Shown: one piece after another, positions 29,176 through 37,129 of the stretch
Numbering within the stretch: the stretch's first letter is position 1
Layout: each line of letters starts with the position of its first letter
From: Desulfurobacteriaceae bacterium
GTDB taxonomy: Bacteria > Aquificota > Aquificia > Desulfurobacteriales > Desulfurobacteriaceae
Length of the DNA: 48,760 nucleotides
NCBI GenBank assembly: GCA_027013575.1
Contig: JALWGN010000023.1
Span: 1 to 48,760 of the forward strand
Direction of reading: 5' to 3'
Translations under genes and position numbers: made by a program
Notes under the pieces: generated by a model
What the model was told of the DNA's origin: nothing
Database searches by the model: none
Seen by the model: the letters and a program-made list of their open reading frames with translations, nothing else

Positions 29176-29835
29176 GGAGGGAGTTTTCCCGACAGTAGGA
29201 ATGGTAAGAACAGAGTCTGAAACGGAGAGAACCTCACGGCTTATTCCCCTTCCCTCAGAGCCCAAAACGAGAGCAAGGGGAAAACGGAACTCAGCCTCTC
29301 TTATGTCCTCCCCCCCGGTCTCAACCGAATAGACGGCTCCTCCAAGCTCTTTAAAACGGGAGAGAGCTCCCGCCAAACTTCCAACCCTGCAGACCTTCAG
29401 GTGGAAGAGAGCTCCCGAAGAGGCCTTAACCGCAACCTGGTTGAGGGGAGCTCCCCCTTTCTCCGGCAGCAGAACTCCAACACCTCCAAAAGACTCAACA
29501 GTCCTTGCAACAGTTCCAAGGTTCTGAGGCTCCGTAACGCCGTCAAGAGCGACAAAAAACCCTTTCTTCTCAAAAGTGGCAGAGAGGAGCTCCTCAAAAG
29601 AGGCGTACCTAACCGGAGAGAGAAGAGCAACGATCCCCTGGTGCTTCTCCGTTCCCGCCAAACGGCTCAGCTGCTTTTTCTTAGCCCACTGAAACCTAAT
29701 TCCGCTCTTTTCCAAAAACTCTAAAAACTCCGGATCAAAAAACTTACCGTGCTGCAGGTAAACTTTTTCAACATCTCTACCAGACTTAACAGCCTCAACT
29801 ACAGCATTTCTACCGTAAACAACAAACTCGTCCAT
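29107..29835 (-). CDS. rlmB: 23S rRNA (guanosine-2'-O)-methyltransferase, TrmH/RlmB family
   Basis: This SpoU/TrmH-type methyltransferase likely methylates the 2'-O of a guanosine in 23S rRNA. The N-terminal region (YGRNAVVEAVKSGRDVEKVY) is the small substrate-binding domain; the knotted SAM site contains LDGVTEPQNLGTVARTVESF, LVLGSEGRGIS and the final IPTVGKTPSLNVSVSCGIAV. I place the start at MDEFVVYG (29835) because a GAGGAGG site lies upstream, inside any longer frame. The 3' end overlaps coaBC by 69 bases, both frames reading conserved family residues. Confidence 0.9.
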   Translation of the reverse strand: MDEFVVYGRNAVVEAVKSGRDVEKVYLQHGKFFDPEFLEFLEKSGIRFQWAKKKQLSRLAGTEKHQGIVALLSPVRYASFEELLSATFEKKGFFVALDGVTEPQNLGTVARTVESFGGVGVLLPEKGGAPLNQVAVKASSGALFHLKVCRVGSLAGALSRFKELGGAVYSVETGGEDIREAEFRFPLALVLGSEGRGISREVLSVSDSVLTIPTVGKTPSLNVSVSCGIAVWEVFKSFSNGL

Positions 29836-29859
29836 TTTCAACCCTACCTCCTCAACCAA

Positions 29860-29865
29860 ATTATA
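29860..29865 (-). promoter_or_regulatory. -10 box for rlmB
   Basis: TATAAT on the minus strand lies 25 bases ahead of the rlmB ATG at 29835. A start site about seven bases downstream would begin the message right at the GAGGAGG ribosome site, giving a very short leader. No good -35 box is seen. Confidence 0.4.
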
Positions 29866-30531
29866 CCTCTGCTAAACCAAGAAACTCCACCTGATTAACC
29901 AGTCGGAATTCGGCAGCAAAACAAATAACAACGAACTTTAAGCCAGTGTTAGTTAAACAAAAGAGTAAATTCACAGTAAAATCAAAAAGAAACACCAAAC
30001 AACTCCAATATAGGAAAGCAGTAAAATCTGCAATAACCACAGAACTGCCATGTAAAAGAAAAAGAAAAACAAACTTCAGGAAAGTAATAACCAAAATCCG
30101 AAAACTATAAGATTTTATTCATAAAACCTTTACAGGTTAAAAATAAAAAAACACCCACTATTAGGAATAGCTAAAAATATTAGCTAGACAAAATTCTCAA
30201 CCGACTTAGTCAAAAAATAGCGCAATCATACTGTAAATCAGCAGAAACCACAAAGGGCTTACTTAAAATCCAGCAATCATGTTAACCATCTTCTAAAATC
30301 AAGCAAAACTGTAGCCAAAGTAAACAGAAACTCAGGAAGGGAAAATTTGGTGTTGGAGTCGGCCAAACGGAAGCTCAGAAATAGCAAAGACAAATTTAAG
30401 TACTAATAACCCATTATAAGGCCAAATCACTAAGCAAATGAAGAGAAATCAGTAGAAATAGTTGCTTAATTCTATCTTACACTTCTAAAGCAAAATTAGA
30501 TTAAAAGAAATAAAACAGACTATCGTAAAAC
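29866..30531. other. AT-rich stretch without a recognisable gene
   Basis: About 670 bases of low-GC sequence with a plus strand rich in A. A short hydrophobic minus-strand frame (29861-30094) lacks a convincing start signal and looks like chance. No tRNA, terminator or known riboswitch is seen. It contains no GAGCTC palindromes. The composition fits an old CRISPR or mobile-element flank, or an unrecognised RNA. Confidence 0.5.
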
Positions 30532-30560
30532 TTGACTTTTAGAGTTTGACAATGTAGAAT
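30532..30560 (+). promoter_or_regulatory. sigma-70-like promoter upstream of the CRISPR array
   Basis: TTGACT at 30532-30537 and TAGAAT at 30555-30560 are separated by exactly 17 bases, each one mismatch from consensus. A second TTGACA lies at 30546-30551. Transcription would start near 30567 and run into the array 143 bases downstream. Confidence 0.6.
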
Positions 30561-30709
30561 GAAGGATATAGAAGTTCTTTGAAATCTGAATAGGGAATCC
30601 CTTCAAAAGGGTGGAACCGGCGAGAATGGAAAAGCCCTTGGAATACAAGGGTATTACTTTTTACTTAAAATTGAATACCAGTTGTTCCAATGAGTTACGA
30701 TTAGGTGCC
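30561..30709 (+). other. CRISPR leader with two small hairpins
   Basis: The segment between the promoter and the first repeat holds two short inverted repeats: CCCTT-CAA-AAGGG (about 30599-30611) and CCCTTG-GAATA-CAAGGG (30635-30651), the second followed by TATTACTTTTT, which looks like a weak terminator. Both stems echo the GGG/CCC parts of the CRISPR repeat. Orientation is supported by the degenerate repeat being at the other end of the array. Confidence 0.55.
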
Positions 30710-31456
30710 CTTGAAATGCCCTAAAAAGTTGAAGGGATTGCGACTCGTTATTGTTTCTCTCAAAACCAAGACTTTCAAGTAACTTGAAATGCCCTAAAAA
30801 GTTGAAGGGATTGCGACCCTTGCTGTCCAACAAACAACCTCTGCCCAGTTTCCTTGAAATGCCCTAAAAAGTTGAAGGGATTGCGACCTGACTACCTTTA
30901 CCTCTCCCATCTCCTACCTCCTAAACTTGAAATGCCCTAAAAAGTTGAAGGGATTGCGACCTGACTACCTTTACCTCTCCCATCTCCTACCTCCTAAACT
31001 TGAAATGCCCTAAAAAGTTGAAGGGATTGCGACTTGTTTAACCTCGTGCAAGAGAGCTTCTGTTTTGCTTGAAATGCCCTAAAAAGTTGAAGGGATTGCG
31101 ACATAATTTCAGCTGGAAACATATTCTCTACTGCATTCTTGAAATGCCCTAAAAAAGTTGAAGGGATTGCGACCCGTCAATGACAACAGTAGGCTTCTTA
31201 TCAAGCTGCTTGAAATGCCCTGAAAAGTTGAAGGGATTGCGACTCAAGGTAGGTTTCCCCAGCCTTTGGCTTGTAAATCCCTTTACTTGAAATGCCCTGA
31301 AAAAGTGAAGGGATTGCGACGAGAGTTTAAGGGTCTTCTTTTCCCCCTCTGTAACTTGAAATGCCCTAAAAAAGTTGAAGGGATTGCGACTCAACAGCTT
31401 CCTTCCTTATCCCGTGCCCACAATACAGACTTGAAATGCCCTGAAAAAGTGAAGGG
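30710..31456 (+). CRISPR. CRISPR array: 11 repeats, 10 spacers, no cas genes in the window
   Basis: The 35-base repeat starts CTTGAAATGCCCTAAAAAG and ends GGGATTGCGAC. Repeats start at 30710, 30783, 30853, 30926, 30999, 31068, 31138, 31209, 31286, 31355 and 31430; spacers are 34-42 bases. The 3' end ATTGCGAC has the position of the 8-base crRNA handle (commonly ATTGAAAC), so transcription is on the plus strand. Repeats 1-6 are identical; 7 and 10 have one extra A, 8 and 9 have A-to-G changes, and 11 ends before the handle, as expected at the old end. Spacers 3 (30888-30925) and 4 (30961-30998) are identical. The repeat has only a weak CCCT/AGGG stem. The repeat type resembles type I/III arrays; subtype cannot be decided without cas genes. 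Confidence 0.97.
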
Positions 31457-31541
31457 GGTTAATTTCTTAAACGATTCAGGCTAAAGTTGTTGCAAAGTTT
31501 CGTTTGATTTTTTCTAATTTTTGTTTTTTGTTTTTATTAGC

Positions 31542-31572
31542 AAAAAATAAAAAAGCCCGCACAAGGCGGGCT
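31542..31572 (-). terminator. rho-independent terminator of the ribosomal operon
   Basis: On the minus strand, a 7-bp GC stem AGCCCGC/GCGGGCT with a 5-base loop (31554-31572) is followed by a run of T with a few A. It lies 22 bases after the rplT stop. The sequence between it and the CRISPR array (31457-31541) is T-rich on the plus strand and may help end the crRNA transcript; no stem is visible there. Confidence 0.9.
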
Positions 31573-31594
31573 CTCTGAAAGTTTCGCAAGTTAG

Positions 31595-31945
31595 TTACTG
31601 AAGTGCAGCTTTTGCCTTTTCAACTATCACCTTAAAGGCTTCAGGGTCTCTTACAGCGATGTCTGCAAGAACTTTCCTGTCAAGTTCAATTCCAGCCTTT
31701 TTAAGGCCGTTGATAAACCTGCTGTAGTTGATGCCAAAAGGTCTTACAGCAGCGTTGATACGGGCAATCCAGAGCCTTCTAAAGTCTCTCTTCTTTGTCC
31801 TTCTGTGCTGGTAAGCGTAGAAGAGAGACTTCATTACAGCAATTTTCATCGTTCTGTAGAGCCTTGAACGTCCGCCGAAGTAACCCTTTGTCAGCTTCTT
31901 CAGCTTTTTCCTTCTCTTCCTTCTCGGGCTGTACTTTACTCTCAT
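31595..31945 (-). CDS. rplT: 50S ribosomal protein L20
   Basis: L20 is an early-assembling protein of the large subunit and an autoregulator of its operon in other bacteria. The 116-residue basic sequence has the typical start [21 protein letters not shown] and [12 protein letters not shown]-type helices, then [20 protein letters not shown]. It is the last gene of thrS-infC-rpmI-rplT, the common bacterial order. AGGAGG precedes the ATG. A hairpin in the gap to rpmI may control it. Confidence 0.97.
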   Translation of the reverse strand: MRVKYSPRRKRRKKLKKLTKGYFGGRSRLYRTMKIAVMKSLFYAYQHRRTKKRDFRRLWIARINAAVRPFGINYSRFINGLKKAGIELDRKVLADIAVRDPEAFKVIVEKAKAALQ

Positions 31946-31967
31946 TTCACTCCTCCTTTAGTGAGCT

Positions 31968-31998
31968 GCAGGCGCCCTTTTCGGGTCTTTGAGCCTGC
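31968..31998 (-). promoter_or_regulatory. hairpin between rpmI and rplT
   Basis: On the minus strand, GCAGGC and GCCTGC can pair around an inner CCC-GAAAA-GGG stem. The 3' base of the stem lies about 15 bases ahead of the L20 ribosome site. L20 represses its own operon by binding mRNA that mimics 23S rRNA in E. coli and Bacillus, so an autoregulatory site is possible; I cannot match the known L20-binding consensus. Confidence 0.4.
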
Positions 31999-32011
31999 GC
32001 AGCATCGGGGT

Positions 32012-32209
32012 TTACATGTAGATTACAAGCTGTTTGTAGTTTGCAGCCTGAGCTCCTTCAAGGTACTTGGCCTTTCTGAGCCTTCTCTTCCTCTTACGGC
32101 TCTTCTTTGTGAGGATGTGGCTCTTTCCAGGAGACCAGTGCTTGATCTTCCCTTTAGCCGTTACCTTTACCCTTTTGGCTGCAGACCTGCGGGTCTTTAT
32201 CTTTGGCAT
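32012..32209 (-). CDS. rpmI: 50S ribosomal protein L35
   Basis: The 65-residue basic protein has the L35 pattern: [20 protein letters not shown] at the start, then [17 protein letters not shown] take the ATG at 32209 as the start and not a TTG two codons earlier, since GGAGG is seven bases before the ATG and typical L35 begins MPKxKT. It lies between infC and rplT as in most bacteria. Confidence 0.97.
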   Translation of the reverse strand: MPKIKTRRSAAKRVKVTAKGKIKHWSPGKSHILTKKSRKRKRRLRKAKYLEGAQAANYKQLVIYM

Positions 32210-32252
32210 CTTCAAGCCTCCTTAGGGTTTTAAACGAGCTGAAATTATAGGT

Positions 32253-32774
32253 CTATTTCTTTTTCGGGGCAAGTATCATTATCATGTCCCTGCCCTCTTT
32301 CTTCGGCTTCTTCTCTATCTCGGCAATGTCCTTAACGGCCTCGTATATCTTCATAAGCTGGGCTTCTCCTATGTCAAGGTGAGCCTGCTCTCTTCCTCTA
32401 AACATAACAACGGCTTTAACTTTGTTCCCCTTCTCAAGGAACTTCCTGGCCTGTTTAATCCTTACCTGCATGTCGTGTTCGTCGGTTCTAGGGCGAACTT
32501 TTACAGTCTTAACTTCTACGGTCTTCTGCTTCTTCTTGGCTTCGTGCATCTTCTTCTGCATCTGGTACTTGTACTTGCCGTAGTCCATTATTCGGCATAC
32601 GGGGGGGTTGGCGTTAGGAGAAACCTCTACAAGGTCTAAGCCTTTTTCCCTTGCAATGTTGAGGGCTTCTCTGGTTGACATTACCCCCAGCTTTGTCCCG
32701 TCTTCGTCAATTACCAGAACCTCCCTTGCCCTTATCCTCTCGTTTACCCTCGTTTCGTTGAGTTTCTTACTGAT
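32253..32774 (-). CDS. infC: translation initiation factor IF-3, AUC start codon
   Basis: IF3 prevents premature subunit joining and checks the start codon. The frame is open upstream of the first ATG (32681), and the added 31 codons (NETRVNERIRAREVLVIDED and on) are the conserved IF3 N-terminus. The only plausible start is ATC at 32772-32774, six bases after AGGAGGAGG. That gives 173 residues, the normal length. infC genes in E. coli and many bacteria use AUU or AUC so that IF3 represses its own translation. The C-terminal domain (TVEVKTVKVRPRTDEHDMQV) is complete. thrS ends 23 bases upstream. Confidence 0.93.
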   Translation of the reverse strand: MSKKLNETRVNERIRAREVLVIDEDGTKLGVMSTREALNIAREKGLDLVEVSPNANPPVCRIMDYGKYKYQMQKKMHEAKKKQKTVEVKTVKVRPRTDEHDMQVRIKQARKFLEKGNKVKAVVMFRGREQAHLDIGEAQLMKIYEAVKDIAEIEKKPKKEGRDMIMILAPKKK

Positions 32775-32797
32775 GGCTAACCTCCTCCTCAGTTGGT

Positions 32798-34774
32798 TTA
32801 GATTTTCTCTCTAATTTCTGTCAGGATTTTATCTAAAAATTGCGAAACTTCCATAGCACCAAGGTCACCTTCTCGCTTAGAACGAACGGATACCGTGCCG
32901 CTCTCCTGCTCTTTCTGACCTACTATAAGCATGTAAGGTATTTTCATCGTTTCTGCTTTGCGAATCTTATAGCCAACTTTGGCGCTCTCGTCGTCTAACT
33001 TAACTCTTATTCCCGCCTCTTTGAGCTTTCTGTAAACTTCGTCGGCATAGCCTAAGAATTTATCGCTTACAGGAATTATTACGGCCTGAGTTGGAGCAAG
33101 CCAGGTCGGGAAAAGGCCTGCGTAGTGTTCTATGAGAAGACCTATAAACCTCTCTATGCTTCCCATTATTGCCCTGTGAACCATAACGGGGCGCTTCTTC
33201 TGGCCGTCTCTGTCAACGTAGGTAAGGTCAAAACGCTCAGGAAGGTTGAAGTCAACCTGAATTGTAGGACCGTCCCACTTACGGCCTATGGCGTCTAAAA
33301 CCGCTATGTCAATTTTGGGACCGTAGAAGGCACCGTCTCCCTCAACGATGTTGTAGTCAAACCCTCTCTCCTTCAGGGCGTCTATAAGTGCCTGGGTTGC
33401 GTGTTCCCAGGCATCATCGCTTCCTATGTACTTTTCAGGTTTCGTTCCGATGTTTATGACGTAGTCAAGCTTGAAGGTTGAGAGGAGCTCCATCACGTAA
33501 TCCAGAACTCCCTGTATCTCCTCTTTCAGCTGGTCTGGTCGGCAGAAGATGTGGCCGTCGTCCTGAGTGAAACCGCGAACTCTTAAAAGTCCGTGGAGTG
33601 AACCGCTCTTTTCGTACCTGTAAACCGTTCCAAACTCAAAGAACCTGATGGGTAGGTCTCTGTAGCTCCTTACCTGAGACTTGTAGATGAGTATGTGCCC
33701 CGGGCAGTTCATCGGCTTAACGGCGTACCAGTGTGCCTTCTCTATCTCCTCGCAGGTTAACGGAACTTCCTCGTTCCCCAACCTCTCCTCTTCGTCGTGC
33801 TCAACAACGGGAACGAAGAACATGTTCTCCTTGTAGAAGTCGTAGTGGCCTGAAGTCTTCCAGAGGTCTGCCTTCATTATGTGTGGAGTGTATATCCTCT
33901 GGTATCCCCTCTTCCTGTGCTCCTCTTCAGCCCACTTCTCTATCTCCTGTCTGATTATCGCTCCGTTGGGATGCCAGAAGACAAGGCCGGGGCCTGCTTC
34001 CTCGTAGATTGAGAAGAGGTCAAGCTGTTTTCCGAGAACCCTGTGGTCTCTCTTTTTGGCCTCCTCAAGCCTGTGGAGGTACTCGTCAAGGTCTTTCTTC
34101 TTCCAGAAGGCGGTTCCGTAAATTCTCTGGAGCATTTTGTTTCTTGAATCACCCCTCCAGTAGGCACCGGCAACGGAGAGGAGTTTAAAGGCTTTAACCA
34201 TTCCAGAGTGCTCTACGTGTGGCCCCTTACAGAGGTCGTAGAAGTCCTCCCCTAACCAGTATATTGTTACCTGCTCCTCCTTGGGGATAGACTCAAGGAG
34301 CTCTAACTTGTAAGGGTCGTCTTTGAAGAGCTCCCTTGCCTCCTCCCTCGTTACCTCCTGCCTTCTGAAGGGCTCTTTCGCCTTAACGATCCTCTCCATC
34401 TCCTTCTCTATTTTCGGCAGGTCTTCTTCAGAGATGGAGACGGGAAGGTCAAAGTCGTAGTAGAACCCTTCCTCTGTTGCAGGGCCTATTCCCAGCTTAA
34501 CTTTGTCTTTTCCGTATATGTTCTTAACGGCCTTTGCAAGTATGTGTGCTGCGCTGTGCCTTAGTATTTCAAGGGATTCAGGGTCTTTTGGCGTAATTAT
34601 CTTTATCTTCCCGCTCTCCCTTATCGGCGTGTGAACGTCTATAAGCTCTCCGTTGAAGAGAGCTCCTACCGCATTCTTCTCTAAGCTCTTTGAAATTCTC
34701 GCCGCTATCTCCTTAACGTTCGTCTCCTTCTCAAACTCCAGTTTGCTTCCGTCGGGGAGCTCTATAACAACCAT
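32798..34774 (-). CDS. thrS: threonyl-tRNA synthetase
   Basis: ThrRS is a class II synthetase that charges tRNA-Thr. The 658-residue protein has an N-terminal TGS domain (residues 1-62), the editing domain with HSAAHILAKAV and the HxxxH-type site, and the catalytic core: motif 2 region RFFEFGTVYRYEKSGSLHGL, then RVRGFTQDDGHIFC and the motif 3 region RPVMVHRAIMGSIERFIG. The C-terminal anticodon domain is complete. It heads the thrS-infC-rpmI-rplT set and follows ftsI by about 40 bases, so it may share the ftsL-ftsI transcript. No T-box leader is seen. Confidence 0.96.
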   Translation of the reverse strand: MVVIELPDGSKLEFEKETNVKEIAARISKSLEKNAVGALFNGELIDVHTPIRESGKIKIITPKDPESLEILRHSAAHILAKAVKNIYGKDKVKLGIGPATEEGFYYDFDLPVSISEEDLPKIEKEMERIVKAKEPFRRQEVTREEARELFKDDPYKLELLESIPKEEQVTIYWLGEDFYDLCKGPHVEHSGMVKAFKLLSVAGAYWRGDSRNKMLQRIYGTAFWKKKDLDEYLHRLEEAKKRDHRVLGKQLDLFSIYEEAGPGLVFWHPNGAIIRQEIEKWAEEEHRKRGYQRIYTPHIMKADLWKTSGHYDFYKENMFFVPVVEHDEEERLGNEEVPLTCEEIEKAHWYAVKPMNCPGHILIYKSQVRSYRDLPIRFFEFGTVYRYEKSGSLHGLLRVRGFTQDDGHIFCRPDQLKEEIQGVLDYVMELLSTFKLDYVINIGTKPEKYIGSDDAWEHATQALIDALKERGFDYNIVEGDGAFYGPKIDIAVLDAIGRKWDGPTIQVDFNLPERFDLTYVDRDGQKKRPVMVHRAIMGSIERFIGLLIEHYAGLFPTWLAPTQAVIIPVSDKFLGYADEVYRKLKEAGIRVKLDDESAKVGYKIRKAETMKIPYMLIVGQKEQESGTVSVRSKREGDLGAMEVSQFLDKILTEIREKI

Positions 34775-34813
34775 CCTATAACCTCTCCACTCGGTAGTTT
34801 CTGCCGTATTCTA

Positions 34814-36820
34814 CTACTTTTTCTTCTGCTGAAGCCCGTTTTTAAAGGTAAAGTTCTTGTTGATATCCACCGACTCAACACAGCCGTTACCGTTTATAAA
34901 GTACTTCTTCTTATCAGGAGCCACCCTCTCGTAGAGGAGTACTCGCTCTGAAATCTCTCTAAATATCGGAACGGCGATTTTACTGGCCCAGAGCATGTTC
35001 CTTGGAACTTTTGGTTCAACAACGCTTACAACGAGAACGTACCGGGGATTTGTCATCGGGAAAGCACCGGCAAACGTGGCATTTATCTTTGACTTATCGT
35101 AGCCGTGAATTTTTGGGTTATACCTGAGGGCGGTTCCCGTTTTACCGCCAACGTAGAAGTTCTCAAACTTTGTTGCCGTACCGGTTCCTCCCTCAACAAC
35201 CATTGTAAGAATTCTCCTCATCTCCTTAGAAACTCTCTCAGAGATAACCCTCCTTTCAGGTTTCGGCTTAAACTCCTTAAGAACCCTTCCCTTATCGTCA
35301 ATTACGGCCTTCAGAAAAGTTGGCTTGTAGTAGATACCGCCGTTAACCATGGCAGAGTAGGCCGCCGCAAGCTGAAGAGTTGTTACGGATATGTTGTGTC
35401 CAAATGCAAGAGTTGCAAAGTCAACGTCCCTCCACTTCTTCCAGTTCCTCAGAATTCCCGGGCTTTCACCGGGGAGCTCCACCCCCGTTTTCTTTCCAAA
35501 GCCAAAGGCCCTGTAGTAACTGTAAAGCCTCTCCTTTCCAAGGAGCTGAGCCACCTGTATTATCCCAACGTTATCGGAGTACTGGATAATCTCCCAGGCC
35601 CTTAACTTAACGTCCCTTCCATGGAACTCGTTCTTAAAGACCTTATTACCCACTTTATACCGGGCAGGACAGAAGAAGACGCTGTTGGGCGTTACAAGGC
35701 CTTCGTTAAGAGCCGCAGCCAGAACCAACGGTTTCATAACTGAGCCGGGCTCGTAAGGGGAAACTGCGTAGCGGGGAGTTAAAGGCCCTCCCTCCTTTGG
35801 GTTCTCGTAGTCAAAGAACGGCCAAGAGGCTGCAGCCAGTATCTCACCGGTGTTGGGATCCATCAGAACTGCGTTTATAAAGATGGGGTTCCACATTGCT
35901 CCGTACTTAGATAGGACCTTTTCAACTATGTACTGAAGGTTGCCGTCTAGCGTAAGCTCAACGCTTTTACCCTTCTCCTTGGTAACGAAAAAGGTTGCGT
36001 TAGTACCAAGGTACACCCTTCCCCTGGCGTCTTTGCTCCCTGCAAGCTCTATCGGTTTACCTACTATTAACCCTTCCCTTTCAAGGTACCTCTCTAAACC
36101 TGTCAGTCCCTCCCCAAAGGGGCTCGTTATCCCTACAACGGTAGAGCCAACGGCGTACGGGTAAACCCTCTTGTACTCTGTTGTGAATCCGATTAGATCC
36201 GGATACCTCTTCTTAAACCTGTTCTCCCCCGAAAGGGCGTAGTAGATCTTTAAAGCCAGTCTAACGGCCCTGGAGCTCTCATCCACACCCAACGAAAGCC
36301 TCTTTTTAAGCCACACAAAGGGAATTTCCCTCTTTTCTTTTCCTCTGACCAGAACGGTAAACTTCTTCTTATAGGCTTTTTTAAGGTCTTCCGCCGTTAC
36401 GGATTCAAACGGAGAGAGGAGCTCCTTCAGTCTGTCTAGCGGGATACCTTTTTCCTTTGAGTACTCCTCCAGGACCGAATCCTTCCTCAGGATTATAGAC
36501 TCAAAAAGCTTCCAGTCTTTTACCTCAGAAGGCCTGATGTAAAAGGAAACCACCTTCTCACTTGCCGCAAGGACAGTTCCGTTCCTGTCAAGAATCGCTC
36601 CCCTTGGTGGAGAGAGCTTTATCCTTCCAGCAAACTGTCTCTTTACCTTCTCTATCCAGTAATCCTTTTTAAAGTAAGCCAGGTCAACAACTCTCCAGGC
36701 ATAGATAAGAACCAGAAGAACGGATATCAGAAAGAAGAGGTTTAACCTCTCGTCCTTAAAAGGCTTTACAAATCTGTACAGTTTATAGAACAAGCTTTTA
36801 AACAGGAGAGCTGCTTTCAT
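34814..36820 (-). CDS. ftsI: peptidoglycan transpeptidase FtsI (penicillin-binding protein 3)
   Basis: This is the septal class B penicillin-binding protein that cross-links peptidoglycan at the division site. The 668-residue protein has one N-terminal membrane segment (LFFLISVLLVLIYAW), a pedestal domain from LSPPRGAILDRNG, and the transpeptidase motifs SVMK (active Ser, in PYEPGSVMKP), SDN (YSDNVGIIQ) and KTG (GGKTGTALR). It overlaps ftsL by four bases, the usual dcw pairing, but the other mur/fts genes are not in the window. Confidence 0.93.
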   Translation of the reverse strand: MKAALLFKSLFYKLYRFVKPFKDERLNLFFLISVLLVLIYAWRVVDLAYFKKDYWIEKVKRQFAGRIKLSPPRGAILDRNGTVLAASEKVVSFYIRPSEVKDWKLFESIILRKDSVLEEYSKEKGIPLDRLKELLSPFESVTAEDLKKAYKKKFTVLVRGKEKREIPFVWLKKRLSLGVDESSRAVRLALKIYYALSGENRFKKRYPDLIGFTTEYKRVYPYAVGSTVVGITSPFGEGLTGLERYLEREGLIVGKPIELAGSKDARGRVYLGTNATFFVTKEKGKSVELTLDGNLQYIVEKVLSKYGAMWNPIFINAVLMDPNTGEILAAASWPFFDYENPKEGGPLTPRYAVSPYEPGSVMKPLVLAAALNEGLVTPNSVFFCPARYKVGNKVFKNEFHGRDVKLRAWEIIQYSDNVGIIQVAQLLGKERLYSYYRAFGFGKKTGVELPGESPGILRNWKKWRDVDFATLAFGHNISVTTLQLAAAYSAMVNGGIYYKPTFLKAVIDDKGRVLKEFKPKPERRVISERVSKEMRRILTMVVEGGTGTATKFENFYVGGKTGTALRYNPKIHGYDKSKINATFAGAFPMTNPRYVLVVSVVEPKVPRNMLWASKIAVPIFREISERVLLYERVAPDKKKYFINGNGCVESVDINKNFTFKNGLQQKKK

Positions 36821-37098
36821 TTAAGGTACTTCACTCCGTTCTCGTGAAGTATTTCCATGTCTTTGGTTTTCTCATCAACAACTTTCGGCCGAACCTCTCT
36901 GTAAAACTCTACCATTAATCTGTTGTTCTCGTCTTTTAAGCTCTTTATCTCAGAGACCAGCTTGGAGATTACGGCTTTCTCCTTCGTACACTTTGAACGT
37001 ACGTCAATAACCTTCATCGCCAGGAAGATAAAGATAACAAGTGAAACTACGTAAGCGGCAAAGCAGAACCTAGTTAACAGACTTCTCATAATACCCAC
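36817..37098 (-). CDS. ftsL: FtsL-like cell division protein
   Basis: The 93-residue protein has a short cytoplasmic end, one membrane segment (FAAYVVSLVIFIFLAMKVI) and a Lys/Glu-rich region that fits a coiled coil (EKAVISKLVSEIKSLKDENN). This and the position directly before ftsI, overlapping by four bases, are the usual signs of FtsL, a divisome scaffold that binds FtsB. Sequence conservation in FtsL is poor, so the name rests mainly on topology and context. The GTG start has no good ribosome site; an ATG three codons later is an alternative. Confidence 0.7.
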   Translation of the reverse strand: MGIMRSLLTRFCFAAYVVSLVIFIFLAMKVIDVRSKCTKEKAVISKLVSEIKSLKDENNRLMVEFYREVRPKVVDEKTKDMEILHENGVKYLK

Positions 37099-37129
37099 AA
37101 CTAACTATATTATCTTCAAGCAGAAAAGT

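Noticed and set aside
29861-30094. A 77-codon hydrophobic minus-strand frame beside rlmB
   Set aside because: No ribosome site, Phe/Leu-rich only because the strand is T-rich, and it ends in the rlmB promoter.
31149-31394. A minus-strand frame repeating SRNPFNFFRAFQV
   Set aside because: This is the CRISPR repeat read as protein, not a repetitive protein gene.
30710-31456. Spacers matching sequences elsewhere in the window (self-targeting)
   Set aside because: I found no matching stretch by eye in the window apart from the duplicated spacer itself.
34775-34813. T-box leader ahead of thrS
   Set aside because: Only about 40 bases separate ftsI and thrS, too short for a T-box.
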